A stretch of 64,000 nt of DNA from NCBI RefSeq assembly GCF_003952165.1, contig NZ_RXFT01000008.1, forward strand, positions 1 through 64,000, in the 5' to 3' direction. A model generated the notes under the pieces. It did no database searches. It was not told the DNA's origin and saw only the letters and a list, made by a program, of their open reading frames with translations. A program made the position numbers and the translations under genes. Below are positions 36,621-44,265 of this stretch, piece by piece. Every line of letters begins with the position of its first letter. Within the stretch, counting starts at the first letter, position 1. The DNA comes from Variovorax guangxiensis. GTDB lineage: Bacteria; Pseudomonadota; Gammaproteobacteria; Burkholderiales; Burkholderiaceae_C.

Positions 36621-36647
36621 TCAACTCTGGCGCGCACGTGCCGATAA
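36621..36647 (+). promoter_or_regulatory. Sigma-28 promoter driving the MCP relic and aer
   Basis: TCAA at 36621-36624, exactly 15 bp, then a perfect GCCGATAA at 36640-36647. Lies 72 bp before a 50-codon relic frame and about 240 bp before the Aer gene. Confidence 0.85.
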
Positions 36648-36718
36648 CAGGACGACGGTGCTGGTGCATCCATCGAATGCGGCGGCCCGGTCTCACGCTA
36701 GAGAAGGAAGAAAGAGGT

Positions 36719-36871
36719 ATGAGCTTGAAGGATCTGACAAACGGCACTCGGCCCGGCCCGGGTTTCGCGGCGGCACCGACGCCGATGGCCCTGACCATGG
36801 ACTCCGGGTGGATCAATCAGGCGATCGTGCGGATGAGCCTGGTCGCGCGGCTGCGCCTGATCCCGGCCTGA
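36719..36871 (+). pseudogene. 50-codon relic of a chemoreceptor N-terminus (possible leader peptide)
   Basis: An intact short frame with a ribosome-binding site (AAAGAGG) begins MSLKDLTNGTRPGPGFAAAP, clearly related to MNLKDLRIGTRLGLGFAAVL at the start of receptor 8. After about 25 codons the likeness ends; the hydrophobic TM1 is not preserved (APTPMALTMDSG) and the frame closes at 36871. It is transcribed from a perfect sigma-28 promoter and ends 18 bp before the Aer gene. Likely what remains after deletion of a receptor gene, possibly still translated and helping aer initiation. Confidence 0.65.
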
Positions 36872-36889
36872 GGGGAGGACGAACGGACC

Positions 36890-38506
36890 ATGCGCGTCAA
36901 TCTTCCCGTCACCGGCATCGAGTACGAACTGTCGCCGGACGCCGCCCTGGTGTCCCGCACCGACATGAAGGGTCGCATCACCTACGTCAACCCCGCTTTC
37001 GTCGAGGCCAGCGGCTTCACCGCGGCCGAACTCATGGGCAAGGCGCACAACATCGTGCGCCACCCCGACGTGCCGCCCGAAGCATTTGCCGACCTGTGGC
37101 AGACGCTGGGGCAGGGACTTCCCTGGACCGGCCTCATCAAGAACCGCCGCAAGAACGGCGACTTCTATTGGGTGCTCGCCAATGTCACGCCCATCCGCCG
37201 CGACGGCCGCACGCAGGGCTACATGTCCGTGCGCAGCAAGCCGGGTCGTGCCGAGGTGGCCGAGGCCGAAGCGCTGTATGCGCGCATCCGCGAAGGCCGG
37301 GCGAAGGACATCGAACTGCTGCAGGGCGAAGTGGTCTCGCGCGGCTGGAAGGACCCGCTGGCCCGGCTGCGCCGCATTCCCGTGCGCCAGCGCGTCTTCG
37401 GCGCGACCGGCATGGGGGCGCTGCTGTCGCTGGGGCTGGGCGTCTTCGGCTGGATGGAAGCGTCGCGGCTGGTTGCCTTCGCCGGTGCGCAGAGCTGGTT
37501 GCCCGGCGCCATGGCCGCCGCGGGCGCGGGCTTCGCGCTGGCATGGCTGGGCCTGGGCCAGTTCCTGGTGCGCACCGTGTTCCGGCCGCTCGACGAGGCG
37601 GTGCACGTGGCGCGTGCCATCGCGGGCGGCGATCTCGTGCGCTTCGACGTGCGGCGCGGCGACGAAATCACCGGGCTGCTGCGCGCGCTCAACCAGATGA
37701 GCGCGAACCTGTTCGCCATCGTCGCGGACGTGGGCGCCAACGTGACGGGCGTGATGTCGGCTTCGAGCCAGATCGCTTCGGGTAACCAGGACCTGTCTTC
37801 GCGCACGGAGCAGCAGGCGAGCTCGCTGGAGCAGACGGCAGCGTCGATGGAAGAACTGACCTCGACGGTCAAGCAGAACGCGGACAACGCGCGGCAGGCC
37901 AACCAACTCGCGGTGTCGGCCTCCGAAGTCGCGGTCAAGGGCGGCAGTGTGGTCTCCCAAGTCGTCGACACCATGGGTTCGATCAATGCGTCGTCCAGGA
38001 AGATCGTCGACATCATCGGCGTGATCGACGGCATCGCGTTCCAGACCAACATCCTCGCGCTGAACGCGGCCGTTGAAGCCGCCCGAGCCGGTGAGCAGGG
38101 CCGCGGCTTTGCCGTCGTCGCTTCGGAAGTCCGCAGCCTGGCCCAAAGATCCGCAACAGCAGCCAAGGAGATCAAGACCCTGATCGGCGACTCCGTCGAG
38201 AAGGTCGAGGAAGGCAGCAAGCAGGTGGAAGAGGCCGGCCGCACGATGGAAGAGATCGTGGGCAGCGTCAAGCGCGTGACCGACATCATGGGAGAGATCA
38301 CCGCGGCGAGCCAGGAGCAGACCTCGGGCATCGAGCAGATCAACCAGGCCATCACGCAGATGGACCAGGTCACGCAGCAGAACGCCGCATTGGTCGAGGA
38401 GGCCTCGGCCGCAGCCCAGTCATTGCAGGAACAGGCCGATGGCCTCGTGAAAGCCGTGCGCGTCTTCAGGGCCGAGGCCGCAGAGGCCGTCGCGGAACCC
38501 GCCTGA
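36890..38506 (+). CDS. aer: Aer-type PAS chemoreceptor (aerotaxis/energy taxis)
   Basis: A 538-residue receptor without a periplasmic domain. The N-terminal PAS domain (1-120: MRVNLPVTGIEYELS, ITYVNPAFVEASGFTAAELM, HPDVPPEAFADLW) is the Aer FAD-binding type. Two close hydrophobic segments (about 175-195 and 203-228) form the membrane anchor, followed by HAMP and the same signalling domain as the neighbouring MCPs. It senses redox state through FAD. Tail VAEPA, no pentapeptide. GGGGAGG ribosome site. Confidence 0.93.
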   Translation: MRVNLPVTGIEYELSPDAALVSRTDMKGRITYVNPAFVEASGFTAAELMGKAHNIVRHPDVPPEAFADLWQTLGQGLPWTGLIKNRRKNGDFYWVLANVTPIRRDGRTQGYMSVRSKPGRAEVAEAEALYARIREGRAKDIELLQGEVVSRGWKDPLARLRRIPVRQRVFGATGMGALLSLGLGVFGWMEASRLVAFAGAQSWLPGAMAAAGAGFALAWLGLGQFLVRTVFRPLDEAVHVARAIAGGDLVRFDVRRGDEITGLLRALNQMSANLFAIVADVGANVTGVMSASSQIASGNQDLSSRTEQQASSLEQTAASMEELTSTVKQNADNARQANQLAVSASEVAVKGGSVVSQVVDTMGSINASSRKIVDIIGVIDGIAFQTNILALNAAVEAARAGEQGRGFAVVASEVRSLAQRSATAAKEIKTLIGDSVEKVEEGSKQVEEAGRTMEEIVGSVKRVTDIMGEITAASQEQTSGIEQINQAITQMDQVTQQNAALVEEASAAAQSLQEQADGLVKAVRVFRAEAAEAVAEPA

Positions 38507-38543
38507 AGAACCACGCAAACCCAATCAAACCGGAGAAGAAAAG

Positions 38544-39062
38544 ATGCTGAACAAGGCAAGAGATCCCATGCAACAAGCCGCCTCGGGCTCTTCCGCCACC
38601 GGCGTGAGCCGCCTGGAGGTGGTGACCTTCAAGCTTGGCGAAGAGGAATACGGCATAGACATCCAGAAGGTGCAGGAGCTGCGCGGGTACGACGCGGTGA
38701 CGCGGATCGCGAACGCGCCGGAGTACATCAAGGGCGTGGTGAATCTTCGCGGAATCATCGTTCCGATCATCGACATGCGCATCAAGTTCAAGCTGGGCGA
38801 GCCGACGTACGACCAGTTCACGGTGGTGATCGTGCTGAACATCGGAGGTCGTGTGGTGGGGATGGTGGTGGACAGCGTGTCGGACGTGATCACGCTGACG
38901 GGAGAGCAGATCAAGCCGGCGCCGGAGATGGGATCGGTGCTGGACGCGGACTACCTGATCGGGCTGGGCACGCTGGAAGAGCGGATGCTGATCCTGGTGG
39001 ACATCGACCGGCTCATGTCCAGCGAGGAGATGGGCCTGGTCGAAGCAGCCGCCACCGCCTGA
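38544..39062 (+). CDS. cheW: Chemotaxis coupling protein CheW (copy 2)
   Basis: A 172-residue CheW whose core of 145 residues is identical to copy 1. Only the first 24 and last few residues differ (MLNKARDPMQQAASGS; EAAATA). Among about 435 bp there are eight base differences, all silent, five of them in one cluster at 38735-38753 (GVVNLRGI). Placed between the Aer gene and receptor 5. Either a recent duplication with the block between or continuing gene conversion. Confidence 0.96.
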   Translation: MLNKARDPMQQAASGSSATGVSRLEVVTFKLGEEEYGIDIQKVQELRGYDAVTRIANAPEYIKGVVNLRGIIVPIIDMRIKFKLGEPTYDQFTVVIVLNIGGRVVGMVVDSVSDVITLTGEQIKPAPEMGSVLDADYLIGLGTLEERMLILVDIDRLMSSEEMGLVEAAATA

Positions 39063-39132
39063 GCCAGGACCACGGCCGGAGCACTGCAGGGTCGGCCCGG
39101 TTTCCAACCTTCCACTCTTGAATGTCCGCATC

Positions 39133-40734
39133 ATGAACTTCCTCTCCAACCTTCGCATCGGCAACCGGCTGGCGCTGGCTTTCGCCATCGTCCTGGGCCT
39201 GACCGTGGTCTCGACCGCCATCGCGCTGGTCTCGTCGCGCAACAACGCGGAAGCCACGCGGATCATGATGCGCAGTCCGCTCGCGAAGGAGCGGCTCATC
39301 TCCGACTGGTACGTACTGACCTACTCGGCCATCGCGCGCACCTCGATGATCGCCCGCACCACCGACGAGAGCCTGCCGGTGGTCTTCGCCGACGTCATCT
39401 CCGACAGCGTGAAGAAGGGCAGCGAGACCATCGCCAAGGTCGAGAAGCTGCTGGTGACGGAGGAGGAAAAGGCGATCCTCAAGTCCATCCTCGAACTGCG
39501 GGCGAAGTACCAGACGGCGAAGGACGACGTGGGCAAGGCCAAGGCCGGCGGCGACACGGTGGCGACAGCGCGCGTCTTCAAGGAAATCTTCCAGCCGGCC
39601 GCCAAGGCCTATGAGACCCGCGTGCTGGACCTGCTGTCGCTGGAGCGCAAGGCCATCGACGACATGAGCGAGGCCATCGACGCGGCCAACACCCGCAGCT
39701 TCAACCTGCAGCTGCTGCTGACCGTGCTGGTCGTGATCAGCGGCGGCGTCTTCGCGTTCTTCATCTCGCGCAGCATCGTGCGCCCGCTGGCGCAGGCCGT
39801 GCAGGTGGCCGAGACGGTGGCCGCGGGCGACCTGAGCGCGAACATCGAAGTGCGAAGCCGCGACGAGGCGGGGCAGCTGATGGAAGCGCTTCGGAAGATG
39901 AACACGAACCTGGCGAAGGTGGTGGGCGAGGTGCGCTCGGGCACGGAAACCATCGCGACGGCTTCGGGCCAGATCGCTTCAGGCAACCAGGACCTGTCTT
40001 CGCGCACCGAGCAGCAGGCGAGTTCGCTGGAGCAGACGGCGGCGTCGATGGAAGAACTGACCTCGACGGTCAAGCAGAACGCGGACAACGCGCGGCAGGC
40101 GAACCAGCTGGCCGTGTCCGCATCCGAAGTCGCGGTCAAGGGTGGCGGCGTCGTCTCGCAGGTGGTCGACACGATGGGGTCGATCAATGCATCGTCCAAG
40201 AAGATCGTGGACATCATCGGTGTGATCGACGGCATCGCGTTCCAGACCAACATCCTGGCGCTGAACGCTGCCGTTGAAGCCGCACGTGCGGGCGAGCAAG
40301 GCCGTGGCTTCGCTGTCGTGGCTTCGGAAGTGCGCAGCCTGGCCCAGCGCTCCGCCGCCGCAGCCAAGGAGATCAAGACCCTGATCGGCGATTCCGTCGA
40401 GAAGGTCGAGGAGGGCAGCAAGCAGGTGGAAGAGGCCGGCCGCACCATGGAAGAGATCGTGAGCAGCGTCAAGCGCGTGACCGACATCATGGGCGAGATC
40501 ACCGCGGCGAGCCAGGAGCAGACCTCGGGCATCGAGCAGATCAACCAGGCGATCACGCAGATGGACCAGGTGACGCAGCAGAACGCCGCGCTGGTCGAGG
40601 AAGCCTCCGCCGCCGCCCAGTCGCTGCGTGAGCAGGCCGGAAGCCTGTCGCAGGTGGTGGGCGTGTTCCGCCTCGGTGGCAGCCACGCTGCCGGTCCGGC
40701 CCATCGGCTGGCGTTCTCGGCACCGGCGGCATGA
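39133..40734 (+). CDS. Methyl-accepting chemotaxis protein 5 (4HB sensor)
   Basis: A 533-residue receptor. TM1 about 13-33, 4HB sensor with AKERLISDWYV, TM2 LLLTVLVVISGGVFAFFIS, HAMP, signalling domain with minor changes (EEIVSSVKR, SLREQAGS). C-terminus FSAPAA, no pentapeptide. I start at ATG 39133 (MNFLSNLRIGNRLALAF); a TTG five codons earlier is in frame. No good ribosome site is visible. Confidence 0.93.
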   Translation: MNFLSNLRIGNRLALAFAIVLGLTVVSTAIALVSSRNNAEATRIMMRSPLAKERLISDWYVLTYSAIARTSMIARTTDESLPVVFADVISDSVKKGSETIAKVEKLLVTEEEKAILKSILELRAKYQTAKDDVGKAKAGGDTVATARVFKEIFQPAAKAYETRVLDLLSLERKAIDDMSEAIDAANTRSFNLQLLLTVLVVISGGVFAFFISRSIVRPLAQAVQVAETVAAGDLSANIEVRSRDEAGQLMEALRKMNTNLAKVVGEVRSGTETIATASGQIASGNQDLSSRTEQQASSLEQTAASMEELTSTVKQNADNARQANQLAVSASEVAVKGGGVVSQVVDTMGSINASSKKIVDIIGVIDGIAFQTNILALNAAVEAARAGEQGRGFAVVASEVRSLAQRSAAAAKEIKTLIGDSVEKVEEGSKQVEEAGRTMEEIVSSVKRVTDIMGEITAASQEQTSGIEQINQAITQMDQVTQQNAALVEEASAAAQSLREQAGSLSQVVGVFRLGGSHAAGPAHRLAFSAPAA

Positions 40735-42458
40735 GGCAGAAGAAGATGGCAAACAAGACAATGCAGTGGTTCCAGAACCTTCGCGTCACGGTCCGGCTGA
40801 TCCTGAGCTTCCTCGTGGTCGCGGCAATCGGTGCCGCCGTGAGTGCGCTCGGCATCTTCCACATGGGGCGCATCAGCGCATCGACCGAAGCGCTCTACGC
40901 CAACGAGCTTCGCGCCCTGCAGGGCGTACAGGACGCCAACATCCGCCTGCTGTATGCCAGCCGCGCGCAGATGACGCTGCTGTCGGCCGGCACGCTCGGC
41001 GAGCGCAATGCGGGCGCGAACGAGATCAAGGCGTCCATCGAAAATCTCGCGGCGCGCGCGGCCGAGGTGAAATCCTTCTTCAGCGAGACCGAAGAAGGCG
41101 CGAAGCTGTTCGCCCAGTTCGAAGGACTGATCGGGCCGCTGACGACGCGCATGAATGACTTCGTGACGCTGCTGAAGAAGCAGCCGCTGGACAGCACCCA
41201 GTTCGACAGCCAGGTGAGCGAGGACAGCACGCGCCTGCTGAAGGAATCACGCGGCCTGGAAGAGGTGCTCCAGCGCATGGTCGCCTACAGCAAGGACCAT
41301 GCACGCGAGCGCGCCGAGCAGGCCGATGGCACCTACAAGGCCTCCAGGCTGACGATGCTCGGTCTGGCGCTGGCCGGCATCGTGGCCAGCGTCGGGCTGG
41401 GTGTGCTGGTGGCGCGCCTGATGGGGCGGCAGCTCGGTGGCGAGCCGCAATACGCCGCCGACGTGGTCGGCCGCATCGCCGACGGCGACCTGTCGCTGGC
41501 TGTCAGCGCCGACGCCGCGCACGACGGCAGCCTGCTGCACTCCATCCGCAAGATGCAGTCGCAGCTGACGTCGATCGTCGTGGAGATCAAGGATTCGAGC
41601 GACACCATCGCCAGGGCTTCGGAGCAGATTGCGGCAGGAAACCAGGACCTGTCTTCCCGCACGGAGCAGCAGGCGAGTTCGCTGGAGCAGACGGCGGCGT
41701 CGATGGAAGAGCTGACCTCGACGGTCAAGCAGAACGCAGACAACGCGCGACAGGCGAACCAGCTCGCTGTGTCGGCCTCCGAAGTGGCGGTGAAGGGCGG
41801 CAGTGTCGTGTCCCAGGTGGTCGACACGATGGGGTCGATCAATGCCTCGTCCAAGAAGATCGTCGACATCATCGGTGTGATCGACGGCATCGCCTTCCAG
41901 ACCAACATCCTGGCGCTGAACGCTGCCGTTGAAGCCGCACGTGCAGGTGAGCAAGGCCGGGGCTTCGCTGTCGTGGCTTCCGAGGTTCGCAGCCTTGCAC
42001 AACGTTCTGCCGCTGCAGCCAAGGAAATCAAGACCCTCATCGGCGATTCCGTGGAGAAGGTCGAGGAGGGCAGCAAGCAGGTGGAAGAGGCCGGCCGCAC
42101 GATGGAAGAGATCGTGGGCAGCGTCAAGCGCGTGACCGACATCATGGGAGAGATCACTGCAGCGAGCCAGGAGCAGACCTCGGGCATCGAGCAGATCAAC
42201 CAGGCCATCACGCAGATGGACCAGGTCACTCAGCAGAACGCCGCGCTGGTGGAAGAGGCCTCCGCAGCGGCTCAATCGCTGCAGGAGCAGGCGGGCAATC
42301 TCGTCAAGTCCGTGAGCATCTTCAAGCTCGACGCAAGCGGCAGCCATGCCGCGCCCCGGGCGCAAGCCGGAAAGCCACCCTTGGCCCATGTCGAACCGTC
42401 GCTGCCGACCCCGCAGCAGCTGGCCGTGGCTGGCGACGGCGACTGGCGAGAGTTCTGA
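40731..42458 (+). CDS. Methyl-accepting chemotaxis protein 6 (4HB-like sensor, tethered)
   Basis: A 575-residue receptor. Its sensor differs most from the rest: QNLRVTVRLILSFLVVAAIG as TM1, periplasmic bundle with EALYANELRALQGVQDAN like Tar/Tsr-type binding domains, TM2 LGLALAGIVASVGLGVLVA. HAMP and the invariant signalling domain follow; the tail ends GDWREF, a likely CheR/CheB tether. The ATG at 40731 overlaps the preceding stop (ATGA); ATG at 40746 (MANKTMQWFQ) with a GAGGCAG site is an alternative. Confidence 0.94.
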   Translation: MRQKKMANKTMQWFQNLRVTVRLILSFLVVAAIGAAVSALGIFHMGRISASTEALYANELRALQGVQDANIRLLYASRAQMTLLSAGTLGERNAGANEIKASIENLAARAAEVKSFFSETEEGAKLFAQFEGLIGPLTTRMNDFVTLLKKQPLDSTQFDSQVSEDSTRLLKESRGLEEVLQRMVAYSKDHARERAEQADGTYKASRLTMLGLALAGIVASVGLGVLVARLMGRQLGGEPQYAADVVGRIADGDLSLAVSADAAHDGSLLHSIRKMQSQLTSIVVEIKDSSDTIARASEQIAAGNQDLSSRTEQQASSLEQTAASMEELTSTVKQNADNARQANQLAVSASEVAVKGGSVVSQVVDTMGSINASSKKIVDIIGVIDGIAFQTNILALNAAVEAARAGEQGRGFAVVASEVRSLAQRSAAAAKEIKTLIGDSVEKVEEGSKQVEEAGRTMEEIVGSVKRVTDIMGEITAASQEQTSGIEQINQAITQMDQVTQQNAALVEEASAAAQSLQEQAGNLVKSVSIFKLDASGSHAAPRAQAGKPPLAHVEPSLPTPQQLAVAGDGDWREF

Positions 42459-42514
42459 ACGCGGGCCTGGACCGCAAAGAAAACCGGAACACCGAATCGG
42501 CCCTTCAGGCCTCC

Positions 42515-42529
42515 AAGGAAACGATCATC
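42515..42529 (+). promoter_or_regulatory. Ribosome-binding site placed before an ATC codon
   Basis: AAGGA at 42515-42519 lies seven bases before ATC AAA GCT TTC (42527 on), which is in frame with receptor 7 and encodes (I/M)KAFYNLKIATKLLVSF, the normal receptor start. No ATG, GTG or TTG occurs in this frame until GTG at 42569. Confidence 0.6.
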
Positions 42530-42568
42530 AAAGCTTTCTACAACCTCAAGATCGCGACCAAGCTGCTC

Positions 42569-44245
42569 GTGTCGTTCGTCGCGGTCCTCGTGCTCACGGC
42601 CTGCCTGGGCGTGATCTCGATGCTGCAGCTTTCCAAGGTGCACGAGACCTCCACGGAGCTCTCGACCAAGTGGCTGCCCGCCACGCGCGCCCTGCTCGAG
42701 CTCAAGGGCATGGTGGCGAACTACCGTTCGCAGGAAATGGCGCATGCCCTGTCGGGTTCGTTCAACGAGATGGCCGCGTACGAGAAGGCGATGGACGAAT
42801 CGTGGGCCGCGCTGCAGAAGATGCGTGCCGAGTACGCGGGCTTCATATCGGAACCCGAGGAGCGCGAGATCTTCCCGGCATTCGAGAAGCTTCTTGCACA
42901 ATACGAGCTGGAGCACCGGAAGATCGTCGCCATCTCGCACACGCAGGACACCGACCAGGCCAGCGCGATGATCCGCGGCAAGTCGCAGCAACTCAGCCGC
43001 GAGATGAATGCCGCGCTCGACAGGCTGACGCAGGTGAATCTCGCGGGCGCGGTCCGCGCCGGCGAGACCGCCAACGCCGTGCACCAGCAGGCCAGGCTTT
43101 GGGTGCTGGGCCTGCTGCTGGGCGCCGTGGTGCTGGGCCTCGGGCTTGCGCTGTGGATCGCGCGCATCGTCGCCCGTCCGCTGGAGGAGGCGGTGAAGGT
43201 CGCGCAGTCGGTGGCCGGCGGGGACCTCACCAGCCGCATCGAGGCGCGGACGACCGACGAGACCGGGCAGCTGCTCGAAGCGCTGAAGGGCATGAACGAC
43301 AGCCTGGTGAAGATCGTGAGCGAGGTGCGCACAGGCACCGACACGATCGCGACGGCATCCAGCCAGATCGCCTCGGGCAACCAGGATCTTTCGTCGCGTA
43401 CGGAAGAGCAGGCGAGTTCGCTGGAGCAGACGGCGGCGTCGATGGAAGAGCTGACCTCGACGGTCAAGCAGAACGCGGACAACGCCCGTCAGGCCAATCA
43501 ACTGGCTGTGTCGGCCTCCGAAGTGGCGGTGAAGGGCGGCAGTGTCGTGTCCCAGGTGGTCGACACCATGGGCTCGATCAATGCCTCGTCCAGGAAGATC
43601 GTGGACATCATCGGTGTGATCGACGGCATCGCGTTCCAGACCAACATCCTGGCGCTGAATGCCGCTGTCGAGGCTGCTCGTGCCGGGGAGCAAGGGCGGG
43701 GCTTCGCCGTCGTCGCTTCCGAAGTCCGCAGCCTTGCGCAACGTTCTGCCGCAGCAGCCAAGGAGATCAAGACCCTGATCGGCGACTCGGTGGAGAAAGT
43801 CGAAGAGGGCAGCAGGCAGGTGGAAGAAGCCGGCCGCACGATGGAAGAGATCGTGGGCAGCGTCAAGCGCGTGACCGACATCATGGGCGAGATCACTGCA
43901 GCGAGCCAGGAACAGACCTCGGGCATCGAGCAGGTCAACCAGGCCATCACGCAGATGGACCAGGTCACGCAGCAGAACGCGGCACTGGTGGAAGAGGCCT
44001 CCGCCGCCGCGCAGTCGCTGCAGGAGCAGGCCGGCAGCCTCGTCCAGTCCGTGAGCATCTTCAAGCTCGACGCGAACGCGGTGGCCACCGCGCGCCCCGG
44101 CTTCACGCGCATCACACCGATCCCCAAACCCGCCAAGCCTGCATCGAAGCGCCCCGCCAAGGGCCTGCCCACCCGTCAACAACCCGCAGCAGCCCCGCAG
44201 CTCGCCATGGCCGGCGATGCCAAGGGCGACTGGACCGAATTCTGA
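42569..44245 (+). CDS. Methyl-accepting chemotaxis protein 7 (4HB sensor, tethered; start codon unusual)
   Basis: A receptor with 4HB sensor (HETSTELSTKWLPATRALLE), TM2 LLGAVVLGLGLALWIARIV, HAMP, invariant signalling domain and a GDWTEF tether. The coordinates use the first canonical codon (GTG 42569), which would remove the N-terminal cytoplasmic residues before TM1 (SFVAVLVLTACLGVI). The more natural N-terminus, KAFYNLKIATKLLV, begins at an ATC codon (42527) with a well-spaced AAGGA site, which would give 572 residues. So either ATC initiates, or the start codon has mutated, or there is a sequencing error. Confidence 0.92.
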   Translation: MSFVAVLVLTACLGVISMLQLSKVHETSTELSTKWLPATRALLELKGMVANYRSQEMAHALSGSFNEMAAYEKAMDESWAALQKMRAEYAGFISEPEEREIFPAFEKLLAQYELEHRKIVAISHTQDTDQASAMIRGKSQQLSREMNAALDRLTQVNLAGAVRAGETANAVHQQARLWVLGLLLGAVVLGLGLALWIARIVARPLEEAVKVAQSVAGGDLTSRIEARTTDETGQLLEALKGMNDSLVKIVSEVRTGTDTIATASSQIASGNQDLSSRTEEQASSLEQTAASMEELTSTVKQNADNARQANQLAVSASEVAVKGGSVVSQVVDTMGSINASSRKIVDIIGVIDGIAFQTNILALNAAVEAARAGEQGRGFAVVASEVRSLAQRSAAAAKEIKTLIGDSVEKVEEGSRQVEEAGRTMEEIVGSVKRVTDIMGEITAASQEQTSGIEQVNQAITQMDQVTQQNAALVEEASAAAQSLQEQAGSLVQSVSIFKLDANAVATARPGFTRITPIPKPAKPASKRPAKGLPTRQQPAAAPQLAMAGDAKGDWTEF

Positions 44246-44265
44246 ATAGAGCAAGAGGAAGTCAA

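Noticed and set aside
42346..44262. Long + frame reading through receptor 7 in another frame and joining receptor 8
   Set aside because: It is an open but Arg/Gly-rich shadow of receptor 7; the real receptor 8 begins at ATG 44266 with its own ribosome site.
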